From positions 1,054,001 through 1,118,000 of the forward strand of contig CP124529.1 in the NCBI GenBank assembly GCA_029953615.1: a stretch of 64,000 bases of DNA, given 5' to 3'. Below, piece after piece: positions 37,157 to 46,485 of the stretch; the stretch's first letter is position 1; each line of letters begins with the position of its first letter. This DNA is from Pseudomonas putida (GTDB lineage Bacteria > Pseudomonadota > Gammaproteobacteria > Pseudomonadales > Pseudomonadaceae). The translations under genes were made by a program, and so were the position numbers. The notes below the pieces were generated by a model that saw only the letters and a list, made by a program, of their open reading frames with translations, ran no database searches and was not told the DNA's origin.

Positions 37157-38777
37157 ATGAGCCTGTCACTTCTCAGTCGCTATGCCTTCTTTGCCGCCTG
37201 TGTGCTGTTTACCTTGGCGAGCCTGCCCTTCACCCACCACGAATGGTTGTGGCCTTTCACCCTGAGCACCGCCATCCTCAGCCTGATCGGCCTTTTCGAC
37301 CTGCTGCAGCAACGCCACGCAGTACGTCGCAACTACCCGATCCTGGGCAACATCCGCTATCTGGTCGAGGCCATTCGCCCGGAAATCCGCCAGTACCTGC
37401 TGGAAGCCGACAGCGACGCCCTGCCGTTCTCCCGCGCGCAGCGCTCGCTGGTGTATGCACGGGCGAAGAACGAAGCTTCGGACAAACCTTTCGGCACCCC
37501 TGATCGACGTGTACGAGTCCGGCTTCGAGTTCATCGGCCACTCCATGCGCCCAGCACCATTGGCCGACCCGGCAAGCTTCCGGGTCATCATCGGCGGGCC
37601 GCAGTGCAGCCAGCCCTACTCGGCATCGATCTTCAACATATCGGCAATGAGCTTTGGCTCGCTCAGCGCCAATGCCATCCGTGCCCTCAACCAGGGCGCC
37701 AAGCTGGGCAATTTCCACCATGACACCGGCGAGGGCAGCATCAGCCCATATCATCGCGAGCATGGCGGCGACCTGGTCTGGGAACTGGGCAGTGGCTACT
37801 TTGGCTGCCGCACGCCGGACGGGCGCTTCGACCCCGAACGCTTCGCCGCCCAGGCGCGCAGCCCGCAGGTGCGGATGATCGAAATCAAGATGAGCCAGGG
37901 CGCCAAACCCGGCCATGGCGGCATCCTGCCCAAGCACAAGGTGACCCGGGAAATTGCCGAAACCCGTGGCGTGCTGATGGGCGAAGACTGCATCTCGCCG
38001 TCGCGCCACAGCGCCTTCTCCACCCCCATCGAGATGATGCAGTTCATTGCCCGGTTGCGTGAACTGTCTGGCGGCAAACCGGTAGGCTTCAAGTTCTGCC
38101 TGGGCCACCCGTGGGAGTTCATGGGCATCGCCAAGGCCATGCTGGAAACCGGCATCCTGCCCGACTTCATCGTCGTCGACGGCAAGGAAGGCGGCACGGG
38201 TGCGGCGCCGGTGGAGTTCACCGACCACATTGGCGTACCGCTACGCGAAGGGCTGCTGTTCGTGCACAACACCTTGGTCGGCCTGAACCTGCGCGACAAG
38301 ATCAAGCTGGGCGCCAGCGGCAAGATCGTCAGCGCCTTCGACATTGCCAGCGTGCTGGCCATTGGCGCTGATTGGGCCAACTCGGCGCGCGGCTTCATGT
38401 TCGCCATTGGCTGCATCCAGTCGCAGAGCTGTCACACCAACAAGTGCCCGACCGGTGTGGCCACGCAGGACCCGCTGCGCCAGCGTGCGCTGGTGGTGCC
38501 AGACAAAGCCCAGCGGGTGATGAACTTCCACCACAACACCTTGCGTGCCCTGGCCGAAATGCTTGCGGCAGCGGGCCTGGAGCACCCGGCGCAGCTGGAA
38601 GCCAAGCACTTGGTACGGCGCATCTCGGCCACCGAGATCAAGCTGTTCTCGCAGATGCATGTGTTCTTGAAGCCGGGTGAGCTGCTGACTGGCGAGGTGA
38701 ACGGGCAGTTTTATTCGCGCATGTGGCAATTGGCACGGGCCGACAGCTTCGAGCCGCACAACGAGGTGGCAGCCTGA
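37157..38777 (+). pseudogene. Glutamate-synthase-like FMN protein, frame broken by one base
   Basis: Two frames form one gene of about 539 codons. The first part has two membrane helices (residues 5-55) and runs to NEASDKPFGT. The second resumes at LIDVYESGFEFIGHSM, with the glutamate synthase FMN domain (GDLVWELGSGYFGCRT, DGKEGGTGAAP) and a [3Fe-4S] site C-x5-CHTNKCPTGVATQ. ACCCCTGATC at about 37497-37500 has one C too many: with three Cs the frames join at the expected KPFGT-LIDVY. Related membrane-anchored proteins are of unknown reaction. A true null mutation or a sequencing error are both possible; the latter seems likelier. Confidence 0.85.
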
Positions 38778-38786
38778 TAGAACCCC

Positions 38787-38908
38787 TGGGGCTGCTACGC
38801 AGCCCATCGCGACACAAGGCCGCTCCTACAGGAGATCGCGGCCCATGCAGCTGGCGCGGTCGCCTGTAGGAGCGGCCTTGTGTCGCGAAAGGGCCGCGCA
38901 GCGGCCCC
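38787..38908. repeat. Inverted repeat pair, GACACAAGGCCGCTCCTAC family
   Basis: Arms near 38787-38832 and 38863-38908 match the family found at 12.4 kb. They lie between convergent genes and can fold into a terminator-like structure. Confidence 0.75.
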
Positions 38909-38920
38909 GGCCATTTCAGA

Positions 38921-40339
38921 TCAGGAAGCAGTACTGGCCACACCCTGCGCGTCTTTCGGCGCCAGGCGGAGCGCGTAATACAGCACCGTCAGCAACACCA
39001 GGAAGGCCGGGCCGATGTACAGCGCCACACGGGTATCCTCGAAGTACGCCATCAGCCCGACCACCAGCACCAGGAAGGCCAACGCCAGGTACGAGCTCAG
39101 CGGCCACAGCCACATGCGGTACTTAAGTGCCTTGCGCTCGGCAGTGGTGAGGCCGGCGCGGAACTTCAACTGCGCCATCAGGATCATCACCCAGGTCCAG
39201 ATCGCGCCGAAGGTGGCGATCGAAGTAACCCAGACGAAGACCTTCTCCGGCACCAGGTAGTTGGCCAGCACGCCCAGCAGCAGCGCGCCGATCGACAGCA
39301 GCAGCGCATTGCGCGGCACGCCGTTTTTCGAGGTGCGGGCGAAGGCTGCCGGGGCCTGGCCGTTCTGCGCCAGGCTGTAGAGCATGCGCCCGGTGCTGAA
39401 GATGCCGCCGTTGCACGACGACAGCGCTGCAGTGATGACCACGAAGTTGATGATGCCGGCGGCAGTCTTGATGCCCAGGCGCTCGAAGGTCATGACGAAC
39501 GGGCTGCCCTGGCTGCCGATTTCGTTCCATGGATAGATCGACAGGATTACGAACAGTGCACCGACATAGAACAGCAGGATGCGCCAGAACACCGAGCCGA
39601 TGGCTTGCGGAATGGTCTTTTGCGGGTTACGTGCTTCACCAGCGGTCAGGCCGATCATTTCCACGCCCAGGTAGGCGAACATCACCATCTGCAGTGACAT
39701 CAGCACGCCGGTCACGCCATTGGGCATGAAGCCGCCGTTGCTCCAGAGGTTGGAGATGCCCACTGCCACGCCGTCATTGCCGAAGCCAAAGGCAATGATG
39801 CCGATGCCGCCAAGGACCATGGCGATGATGGTGACAATCTTGATCAGGGCGAACCAGAACTCGAACTCACCAAAGGCCTTGACGGCCACCAGGTTGACCG
39901 CACCCATGCTGCCCAGCGCCGCCAGGGCCCAGATCCAGCGCGGTACGTCGGGGAACCAGATGCCCATGTAGATGGCCACTGCGGTGATTTCGGCAACACA
40001 GGTCACCAGCCACAGGAACCAGTAGTTCCAGCCGGTGAGGAAGCCCGCCAGCGGGCCGAGATAGTCCTGGGCATAACGGCTGAACGAGCCGGCGACAGGG
40101 TTGTGCACGGCCATTTCACCAAGGGCGCGCATGATCACCAGAATGGCCAGGCCACCGATGATATAGGACAACATGATGGCGGGGCCGGCCATTTCGATGG
40201 CCTTGGCCGAACCGAGGAAAAGACCGACACCGATACAGGCGCCCAGCGCCATCAGGCGGATGTGCCGTTCGCCCAGTTCACGCTTGAGCGGGCCGCCTTC
40301 AGTGGCCTGGCCGTGGGCAGAGTGGTTGCCGACTGGCAT
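38921..40339 (-). CDS. Amino acid permease, APC superfamily (ProY-like)
   Basis: A 472-residue inner-membrane amino acid:proton symporter with about 12 helices. The N-terminus LKRELGERHIRLMALGACIG, the segment RALGEMAVHNPVAGSFSRYA and AGEARNPQKTIPQAI are typical of the AAT family (ProY/AroP/AnsP). Similarity to ProY is strongest by eye, but the substrate is not certain. An exact AANAANAA motif adjoins its ribosome site, suggesting catabolite control. Confidence 0.87.
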   Translation of the reverse strand: MPVGNHSAHGQATEGGPLKRELGERHIRLMALGACIGVGLFLGSAKAIEMAGPAIMLSYIIGGLAILVIMRALGEMAVHNPVAGSFSRYAQDYLGPLAGFLTGWNYWFLWLVTCVAEITAVAIYMGIWFPDVPRWIWALAALGSMGAVNLVAVKAFGEFEFWFALIKIVTIIAMVLGGIGIIAFGFGNDGVAVGISNLWSNGGFMPNGVTGVLMSLQMVMFAYLGVEMIGLTAGEARNPQKTIPQAIGSVFWRILLFYVGALFVILSIYPWNEIGSQGSPFVMTFERLGIKTAAGIINFVVITAALSSCNGGIFSTGRMLYSLAQNGQAPAAFARTSKNGVPRNALLLSIGALLLGVLANYLVPEKVFVWVTSIATFGAIWTWVMILMAQLKFRAGLTTAERKALKYRMWLWPLSSYLALAFLVLVVGLMAYFEDTRVALYIGPAFLVLLTVLYYALRLAPKDAQGVASTAS

Positions 40340-40350
40340 AGCAATACAAC

Positions 40351-40364
40351 CTCATTTTGTTATT
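40351..40364 (-). promoter_or_regulatory. AATAACAA motif beside the permease Shine-Dalgarno
   Basis: On the minus strand AATAACAA, an exact AANAANAA element, is followed after two bases by the ribosome site TGAGG of the ProY-like gene. It is a candidate Hfq/Crc target. Confidence 0.5.
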
Positions 40365-40546
40365 GGAGTTGACCTTCGTGCAGCATCGGCCAGGCCGATA
40401 GGCGTGGCGTTAGCTTGCCGGGCTGGCCTCGTGGGCCGGCCCGAGTGCCGGAATAGAGCGCCCGGCAAGGCGAAGGGGGCGAGCAGTATAGGAAGACCGT
40501 TGTAGGGTTTTTCGCTGTATAAACAGGAAAATTCAGCTAGATTTCT
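40365..40546. other. Left part of the 474-base gap before the PBP gene
   Basis: The gap between the leftward permease and the rightward PBP gene contains the leader of the permease and, further right, a repeat pair. I find no gene in it and no promoter strong enough to call. Confidence 0.35.
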
Positions 40547-40648
40547 GGGCCGCTTCGCGACCCATTCGCAGCACAAGGCTGCTCCTACAGTGGATACGCA
40601 TTCCCTTTTAGGAGCAGCCTTGTGCTGCGAATGGGGCGCGAAGCACCC
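40547..40648. repeat. Inverted repeat pair, GCAGCACAAGGCTGCTCCTAC variant
   Basis: Arms 40547-40589 and 40609-40648 are reverse complements with few changes and belong to the variant seen at 36.9 kb. Confidence 0.75.
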
Positions 40649-40813
40649 AAAATCGCCCGGCCACCATAGCAATATCGTCTTACGAGCGAACCCACACCAA
40701 AGCCGCATAGCCCTACGCCACTTTTCTCCGCCTCTTACAAATTTTTCACCTGACCCGCTCAACGTCTAAGCTTCAGACAAGCAAGACGAAAATACCTGGC
40801 CGGATAGAAGACT

Positions 40814-43800
40814 ATGGGCGCACTGTGGCAATCGGAACCAAGCAGAACGGAAGCACCCGAGAGACCTCCGGTCGAGACGCCACACCCCAACTCCCCCCGC
40901 CAGCGTCGGCTATGGTGGCGGCTGATCATCCTCATCCTGCTGGTGGCGCTGGTGGCTATCGGCTTCGCTGCGTATGACGAATTCCGCACCTCCAACCTGC
41001 AGTCGCGGGAATTCAGCAAACTGGCCAGCACCCTCACTTATTCGCTGCAACCAGGCCCCAGCGATGCCATCGTCTATCCCGGTGAAGGGCCGTTCGACAA
41101 ACGCCTGGGCTACAGCGCCCTGGGCGAATTCCTGCCGCGCCTGCTCAAGCGCGACTACCTGATCAGCGAACAGGTGAGGTTCTCGCCGGCGTTGATGAAC
41201 TACGTCGATCATGGGCTGTTCGCCCCCTATATCGAGAAAATCCAGGCCGGCCTGTCGATCACCGACTGCCGCGGCGACGTGCTGTACCAGTACAACTACC
41301 CGCAACACCTGTACCCGGACTTTGCGGCAATCCCGCCGGTAATCGTCAACAGCTTGCTGTTCATCGAGAACCGCGACCTGCTCGACACCAAGGACCCGCG
41401 CAACAACCCGGCCGTGGACTGGCCGCGCTTTGCCAAGGCCGCCTACAGCCAGGTGGCCAAGTACCTGGCCCTGCCCGGCCAGTCCGCCGGCGGCAGCACC
41501 CTGGCCACGCAGCTGGAAAAGTACCGCCACTCACCGGACGGCCTGACAGTGTCTGGCGCCGAGAAGATCCGTCAGATGATTTCCGCCAGTGTGCGCGCCT
41601 ACCAGGGTGGCCCGGATACCACCGAGGCGCGCCAGCGCATCGTGCGTGACTACCTCAACAGCGTGCCGCTGTCGGCAGTGCCTGGGCATGGCGAAGTGCA
41701 TGGCATGGCCGAAGGCCTGCGGGTGTGGTACGGCGCCGATTTCGACCAGGTCAACCAGGCCCTGAACGCCACCACCAGCGACCCCGAAAGCATGGCCGCA
41801 CGCGGCCTGGCCCTGCGCCAGGTGCTGTCGTTGATGATTGCCCAGCGCCGGCCGTCGCACTACCTGTCCAAGGGGCGGGTCGAACTGGCCGAACTGACCG
41901 ATGCGCATATCCGTGTACTGGCCGCCAACAAGGTCATCGAGCAGCCACTGGCCGACGCTGCACTGGCCAGCAAGGCGGTATACCGCGATTGGGTAGCGCA
42001 ACCGACCATCGTGCCGATCGTTACCAACAAGGGCATCAGCCTGGCACGCAACCGCCTGGCGGCCATGCTCAACCGCCCACTGTACGACCTCGACCGGCTC
42101 GACGTGTCGGCAACCAGTACGTTGCAGTCCGACCTGCAGCTGCAGGTCAGCCAGTACCTGAAAAACCTTGCCGACCCTGAATTCGCGGCGCAGATCGGCC
42201 TGATCGGCGAACGCCTGCTCACCGCCAAGACCACCGACCAGGTGAGCTACAGCTTCACCTTGTTCGAGCGCACCGCGGACGGCTCGCGGGTACGGGTGCA
42301 GACCGACAGCACCGACCAGCCGTTCGACATCAACGAAGGCAGCAAGCTGGAGCTGGGTTCCACCGCCAAGCTGCGGGTGCTCACCACTTACCTGGAGATC
42401 ATCGCCGAGCTGCACGACAAGTACGCCGGCAAGCCTGCCGCCGAGTTGAAGAAAGTCGAAGTCGCCGAACTCGACCGGATTACCCAATGGTCACTGGAAT
42501 GGCTGGCCCAGAACAGCAAGAACCAGAGCCTGGACGCCATGCTCGATGCGGCGCTGGAGCGCAAGTATTCGGCCAACACCGGCGAGGCCTTCTTCACCGG
42601 CGGCGGCATGCACGTGTTCAACAACTTCCGCAAGGAAGACAACAGCCGCAACCCGACACTGAAGGATGCCTTGCGCGAGTCGATCAACCTGCCGTTCATC
42701 CGCCTGATGCGTGACCTGGTGCGCTATGTGACCTACCAACAGCCGTACAACCGCGTGCCGTTGCTCAAGGACGATTCCGACCCGCGCCGCCAGGAATACC
42801 TGGCCCGTTTTGCCGACAAGGAAGGCACCAACTACCTGATGCGCTTCTGGAAGAAATACCAGCGCAAGACCTCGCAGCAGCGCCTGGACACCTTCCTCGA
42901 CAGCATGCGCGTGACACCGCAACGGTTGGCGGCCGTGCACCGCTACCTGTTCCCCGAGGCCGGTCAGGAAACCTTCAATGCCTTCGTGCGCGCCCACCTC
43001 AAGGGGGACAAGATCGCCCTCGGCAAACTGACCGACGGCCGCCTGTCGGAGATGTATGAAGCTTACGGCCCGGGCAAGTACGACCTGCCCGACCAGGGCT
43101 ACATCGCCAAGGTTCACCCGCTGGACTTGTGGCTGCTCGGTTATCTGCTGAAGAACCCTGGTTCGACCTTGACCGAGATGGTCAACGCCAGCCGCTTCGA
43201 GCGCCAGGAGGTGTACGGCTGGCTGTTCAAGAGCCGCCATCAGGGCGCCCGTGACAGCCGCATTCGCACCATGGTCGAGATCGAAGCGTTCCTCGACATC
43301 CACCAGCGCTGGAAGCGCGTGGGCTATCCGTTCGACCACCTGGTGCCGTCGCTGGCCACCGCCATCGGCAGCTCGGGCGACCGCCCCGCCGCCCTCTCCG
43401 AACTGGTTGGCATCATCCAGAACGACGGCGTGCGTCTGCCGACCTTGCGCATCGACACCCTGCACTTCGCGGCCAACACGCCCTACGAGACCAAGCTTGG
43501 TCACTGACCCGGACCGGGGTGTGCGCATTCTGCCGGTCGAAGTGGCGCGCGCCCTCAAGGGCGCCATGTCGCAGGTGGTAGATGCGGGCACCGCGCGGCG
43601 CATTTCCGGCAGCTTCAAGCTGCAGGACGGCACGCCACTGGTAATGGGCGGCAAAACCGGTACCGGTGACAACCGCATCGAAAGCTTTGGGGCTGGCGGC
43701 CGGCTGATCGGCTCGCGCTCGCTGAACCGTACCGCCACCTTCGTGTTCTTCCTCGGTGACAACCACTTCGGCACCCTGACCGCATTCGTGCCGGGGCGCT

Positions 43801-43964
43801 CGGCAGAGGCCTTCAAGTTCACCTCGGCACTGCCGGTGCAGGTACTCAAGGGCATGGCTCCGATCCTCATGCCGTACCTGCAACCGGGCAATCCGAATGA
43901 ATGCAAACCGCCGCAGGTGGCCGTGCACACAGCCACCTCGCAAGGGGGTACATCGAACAACTAG
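40814..43964 (+). pseudogene. Class A penicillin-binding protein (GT51 plus transpeptidase), frame broken by one base
   Basis: Bifunctional peptidoglycan synthase anchored by one N-terminal helix (about 36-56). The glycosyltransferase has E185 (FIENRDLLDT) and GGSTLATQLEKYRHS. The transpeptidase has STAK (S516) and SIN (S623). The first frame stops at 43507; the KTGT motif is in the following frame, which runs to 43964. CAAGCTTGGTCAC at about 43497 has one T too many, and removing it joins ETKL to VTDPDRGVRILPVEVA, giving 1049 residues. Because one active site spans both frames, they are one gene; a sequencing error is likely. Confidence 0.85.
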
Positions 43965-43976
43965 ATGATAATCATC
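43964..43976 (+). promoter_or_regulatory. Fur-like box before the PadR/siderophore gene pair
   Basis: GATGATAATCATC is a perfect 6-1-6 palindrome matching the core of Fur boxes. It overlaps the end of the PBP gene and lies about 80 bases before the PadR-type regulator. Confidence 0.6.
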
Positions 43977-43998
43977 AGCATTACAGGCCTTGTCTTTA

Positions 43999-44031
43999 GA
44001 TATATCTTGAGTAATATCTTACGATATATCG
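43999..44031 (+). promoter_or_regulatory. Paired palindromes, candidate PadR-type autoregulatory operator
   Basis: AGATATATCT (43999-44008) and CGATATATCG (44022-44031) are each perfect 10-bp palindromes, 23 bases apart, in AT-rich DNA just before the PadR-type gene. Their placement and symmetry suggest the gene's own operator. Confidence 0.5.
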
Positions 44032-44053
44032 CAAACGACGGAGCCCTGCCCCC

Positions 44054-44599
44054 ATGCGCGAACACACCCCTCACGACCCCTTCGAGCGGCGCCCCGGCCG
44101 TGGCGAGCGCGGCCCGCGCGTCTTCGCCCCCGGCGACCTCAAGCTGCTGATGCTCGACCTGCTCGCCGAGCAGCCAGGCCACGGCTACGACCTGATCCGC
44201 CAGATCGAAAACCTGTTCGACGGCAGCTACAGCCCAAGCCCCGGGGTGATCTACCCCACCCTCAACTTCCTCGAGGAGGCCGAGCTGATCAGCGGCCAGG
44301 TACAAGGCAGCAAACGCCTTTATGCCATCACCGAAGCCGGCCGCACCGCGCTGGCCGAACAGGCTGTCGCCCTGGACGGCGTGCGCATGCGCATCGAAGT
44401 CAGCAAGCGCGCCCTGCGCGGCCACGACCGCCCGCCAGAGATTCATGAAGCGGTCGGGAACCTGCGCCACGCACTGCACATGCATAGCGGCCACTGGACA
44501 CCGGAAGAAATCGAGCGGGTTCGCGACCTGCTCAACCATACCGCCAAGGCCATCGCCTCCGGGCCGGCCGAACCTGTCAGGGAGACACCCCATGAGTGA
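44054..44599 (+). CDS. PadR-family regulator (YqjI-like)
   Basis: A 181-residue transcription regulator with a winged-helix PadR domain: LKLLMLDLLAEQPGHGYDLI, then SPGVIYPTLNFLEEAELI and the wing GSKRLYAITEAG. The C-terminal third is helical. It overlaps a siderophore-interacting protein gene by eight bases, the arrangement of E. coli yqjI-yqjH, where YqjI is a metal-responsive repressor. Fur-like and AT-rich palindromic sites upstream fit metal control. Here the metal is not known. Confidence 0.85.
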   Translation: MREHTPHDPFERRPGRGERGPRVFAPGDLKLLMLDLLAEQPGHGYDLIRQIENLFDGSYSPSPGVIYPTLNFLEEAELISGQVQGSKRLYAITEAGRTALAEQAVALDGVRMRIEVSKRALRGHDRPPEIHEAVGNLRHALHMHSGHWTPEEIERVRDLLNHTAKAIASGPAEPVRETPHE

Positions 44600-45353
44600 C
44601 ACCATTCACCGCGTCAACCACGAGATCCGCCAGCGCCGCCTGCAGGTGCTGCGGGTCACCGAACTGACCCCACGCATGCGCCGCATCACCCTTGCTGGCG
44701 CCGAGCTGCAAGGCTTCACCAGCGTGGGTAGCGACGACCATATCAAGCTGCTGTTCGCCGAAACGCCAGAGCAACAGCAAGCCATCGAGGCTCGCAACCT
44801 GGGCCGGCAAGGTGGTGCACGGCCGACCATGCGCGAGTACACGCCACGGCGCATCGACCTGGTGGCCAATGAGCTGGACATCGACTTCGTGCTGCACGGC
44901 GATGGCCCTGCCTCCACCTGGGCCGCCCAGGCGGCACCCGGGCAAACCCTGGACATCGCCGGGCCGCGGGCTTCGACGGTAGTGCCGGACATCTTCGACA
45001 GCTACCTGCTGATTGGCGACGAGACCGCCATTCCGGCCATTGGCCGGCGGTTGGAGGAGTTGCCCGCAGGCCGCCAGGTGCTGGCGGTTATCCAGATCGA
45101 AGACGAGCAGGAACGCCAGCCCCTGCCGAGCAAGGCGCAGGTGGAGGTGATCTGGGTACGTCGCCATAAGGAAGACTTGCTGGCACTGGTGAACAACCTG
45201 GCATTACCGCAAGGCCGGTTGTATGGGTGGGTGGCACTGGAAAAAGCCCTGAGCCGGCAGGCCAAGGCGGTTTTGCTGGAGAAAGGTGTGCCTGAGGATG
45301 CGCTGAAGGCGGTGGCCTACTGGCGTGCTGACGGGACTGCGGACGACGAATGA
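44592..45353 (+). CDS. Siderophore-interacting protein (FAD-dependent ferric reductase, YqjH/ViuB-like)
   Basis: A 253-residue cytoplasmic flavoprotein likely to reduce ferric siderophores with NAD(P)H. The FAD-binding motif is RPTMREYTPRRID near residues 77-89, with VLHGDGPASTWAAQAAPG after it. The C-terminal SIP domain has DSYLLIGDETAIPAI and VALEKALSRQAK. It is translationally coupled to the PadR-type gene. A REP pair follows. Confidence 0.9.
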   Translation: MSDTIHRVNHEIRQRRLQVLRVTELTPRMRRITLAGAELQGFTSVGSDDHIKLLFAETPEQQQAIEARNLGRQGGARPTMREYTPRRIDLVANELDIDFVLHGDGPASTWAAQAAPGQTLDIAGPRASTVVPDIFDSYLLIGDETAIPAIGRRLEELPAGRQVLAVIQIEDEQERQPLPSKAQVEVIWVRRHKEDLLALVNNLALPQGRLYGWVALEKALSRQAKAVLLEKGVPEDALKAVAYWRADGTADDE

Positions 45354-45364
45354 ATGTTATCGCC

Positions 45365-45460
45365 TGCTCCGGCCTTTTCGCGGGCACGCCCGCTCCCACA
45401 GTGAACTGCAAACGCCATACATTGTGGGAGCGGGCGTGCCCGCGAAGAGGCCGGCACAGG
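45365..45460. repeat. Inverted pair of REP-like repeats
   Basis: Facing copies of the CGCGGGCACGCCCGCTCCCACA element lie between two convergent genes. They also sit near the point where gene order switches between loci that are far apart in related pseudomonads. Confidence 0.75.
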
Positions 45461-45470
45461 CTAAGCAAGC

Positions 45471-46097
45471 TTATGTACCCCACGCCACCGATCCAGCGCC
45501 CAGCAACACCAGCCCGATCCCCCAGAACCCCGCCAACACTCCCAGGGCGTTGAGCATCACCTGCCCATACCCCAGGCTCGCCACATCGATGAACGGGTAG
45601 GCATATACGCCAATCTCGCTCCCCCGCCACAACGCATAAGCAAAATACGCCGCCGGGTACGCCGCCCAGACCAGCAGGTGCCATAGCCGTAACCTGCCCT
45701 TGGGCGCTTCGCACCACCAATACAAGGCATAGAGCACGGGCATCACATCGTGCAGCAACTCGTCCGCCAGCCATTGCCAGCCCTGCGGTTGCCACAAGTG
45801 ACGCAACAGCACGCTGTAGGCCAGTGCCACCAGCACGATGCTGGCGGCCACCGCGGAGCTCACCGAAGGCGACAGGAAAAAGCGCTTCGCACGGCCCTCC
45901 CGGCCGAACGCCGCATAACTGAGCACAGTTGCCACCAGGGTATTGGTCAATACGGTGAAATAGCCGAACACATTGATCAGGCCACCAACCAGGCTGGCCT
46001 GTTCCTGCCAGCGCGCCAACAGCACCAGGTACACCTGTACTGTCAGGCCGAACCAACCCAGCACAGCCATGCCGGTCAGCCAGCGATGACGCGGCAT
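45471..46097 (-). CDS. Pr6Pr-like integral membrane protein
   Basis: A 208-residue protein with about six membrane helices. The N-terminus GWFGLTVQVYLVLLARW, then FGYFTVLTNTLVATVLSYA, is typical of the Pr6Pr family, whose function is unknown. WWCEAPKG and an aromatic-rich middle follow. Its start is one base from the stop of the VF530-type gene, so the two form an operon. Confidence 0.8.
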   Translation of the reverse strand: MPRHRWLTGMAVLGWFGLTVQVYLVLLARWQEQASLVGGLINVFGYFTVLTNTLVATVLSYAAFGREGRAKRFFLSPSVSSAVAASIVLVALAYSVLLRHLWQPQGWQWLADELLHDVMPVLYALYWWCEAPKGRLRLWHLLVWAAYPAAYFAYALWRGSEIGVYAYPFIDVASLGYGQVMLNALGVLAGFWGIGLVLLGAGSVAWGT

Positions 46098-46098
46098 G

Positions 46099-46320
46099 TC
46101 AGGCCTGGCGCTGCAGCTTCACGTACAGCTGCTCGACCTTTTCCCGTGCCCACGGTGTCTTGCGCAGGAAGGTCAGGCTCGACTTTATGGTCGGGTTGCT
46201 CTTGAAGCAGCGCACATCGATGCGTTCGGCCAGGCCCTGCCACTGGTAGTGCGCCACCAGCTCCGTGAGGATCTGTTCGAGGGTCTTGCCGTGCAGCGCG
46301 TTGTGTTGGGCCGTGCTCAT
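46099..46320 (-). CDS. VF530-type small protein (DUF2132)
   Basis: A 73-residue protein with [19 protein letters not shown] and [20 protein letters not shown], characteristic of the VF530 family (a small helical fold; DNA binding has been proposed). GGAG precedes the chosen ATG. It is divergent from znuD and upstream of the Pr6Pr-like gene. Confidence 0.82.
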   Translation of the reverse strand: MSTAQHNALHGKTLEQILTELVAHYQWQGLAERIDVRCFKSNPTIKSSLTFLRKTPWAREKVEQLYVKLQRQA

Positions 46321-46435
46321 GCCAGTGCTCCGTAGGAAAGATGCGCACCTTACACGAGTGTAGTGGTGAGTGGGATCAGGCGAGTCGGCAGAAAAACCGC
46401 TGGCCAGGCGCAAAACCTCTGTGCTGAAATAGAGA

Positions 46436-46450
46436 TGTTATATTGTAACA
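46436..46450 (+). promoter_or_regulatory. Zur-like box before znuD
   Basis: TGTTATATTGTAACA is a 15-base near-palindrome with perfect TGTTA/TAACA arms, like Pseudomonas Zur boxes. It lies 36 bases before the ATG of the zinc receptor gene. Confidence 0.7.
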
Positions 46451-46485
46451 ATACAAACGCATCTGCCAAGGAACGCCCCATCCCC

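Noticed and set aside
45088..46056. Open frame of about 322 codons on the minus strand spanning the REP pair and the Pr6Pr-like gene
   Set aside because: It runs through intergenic repeats and out of frame with the hydrophobic Pr6Pr-like protein, and it has no domain.
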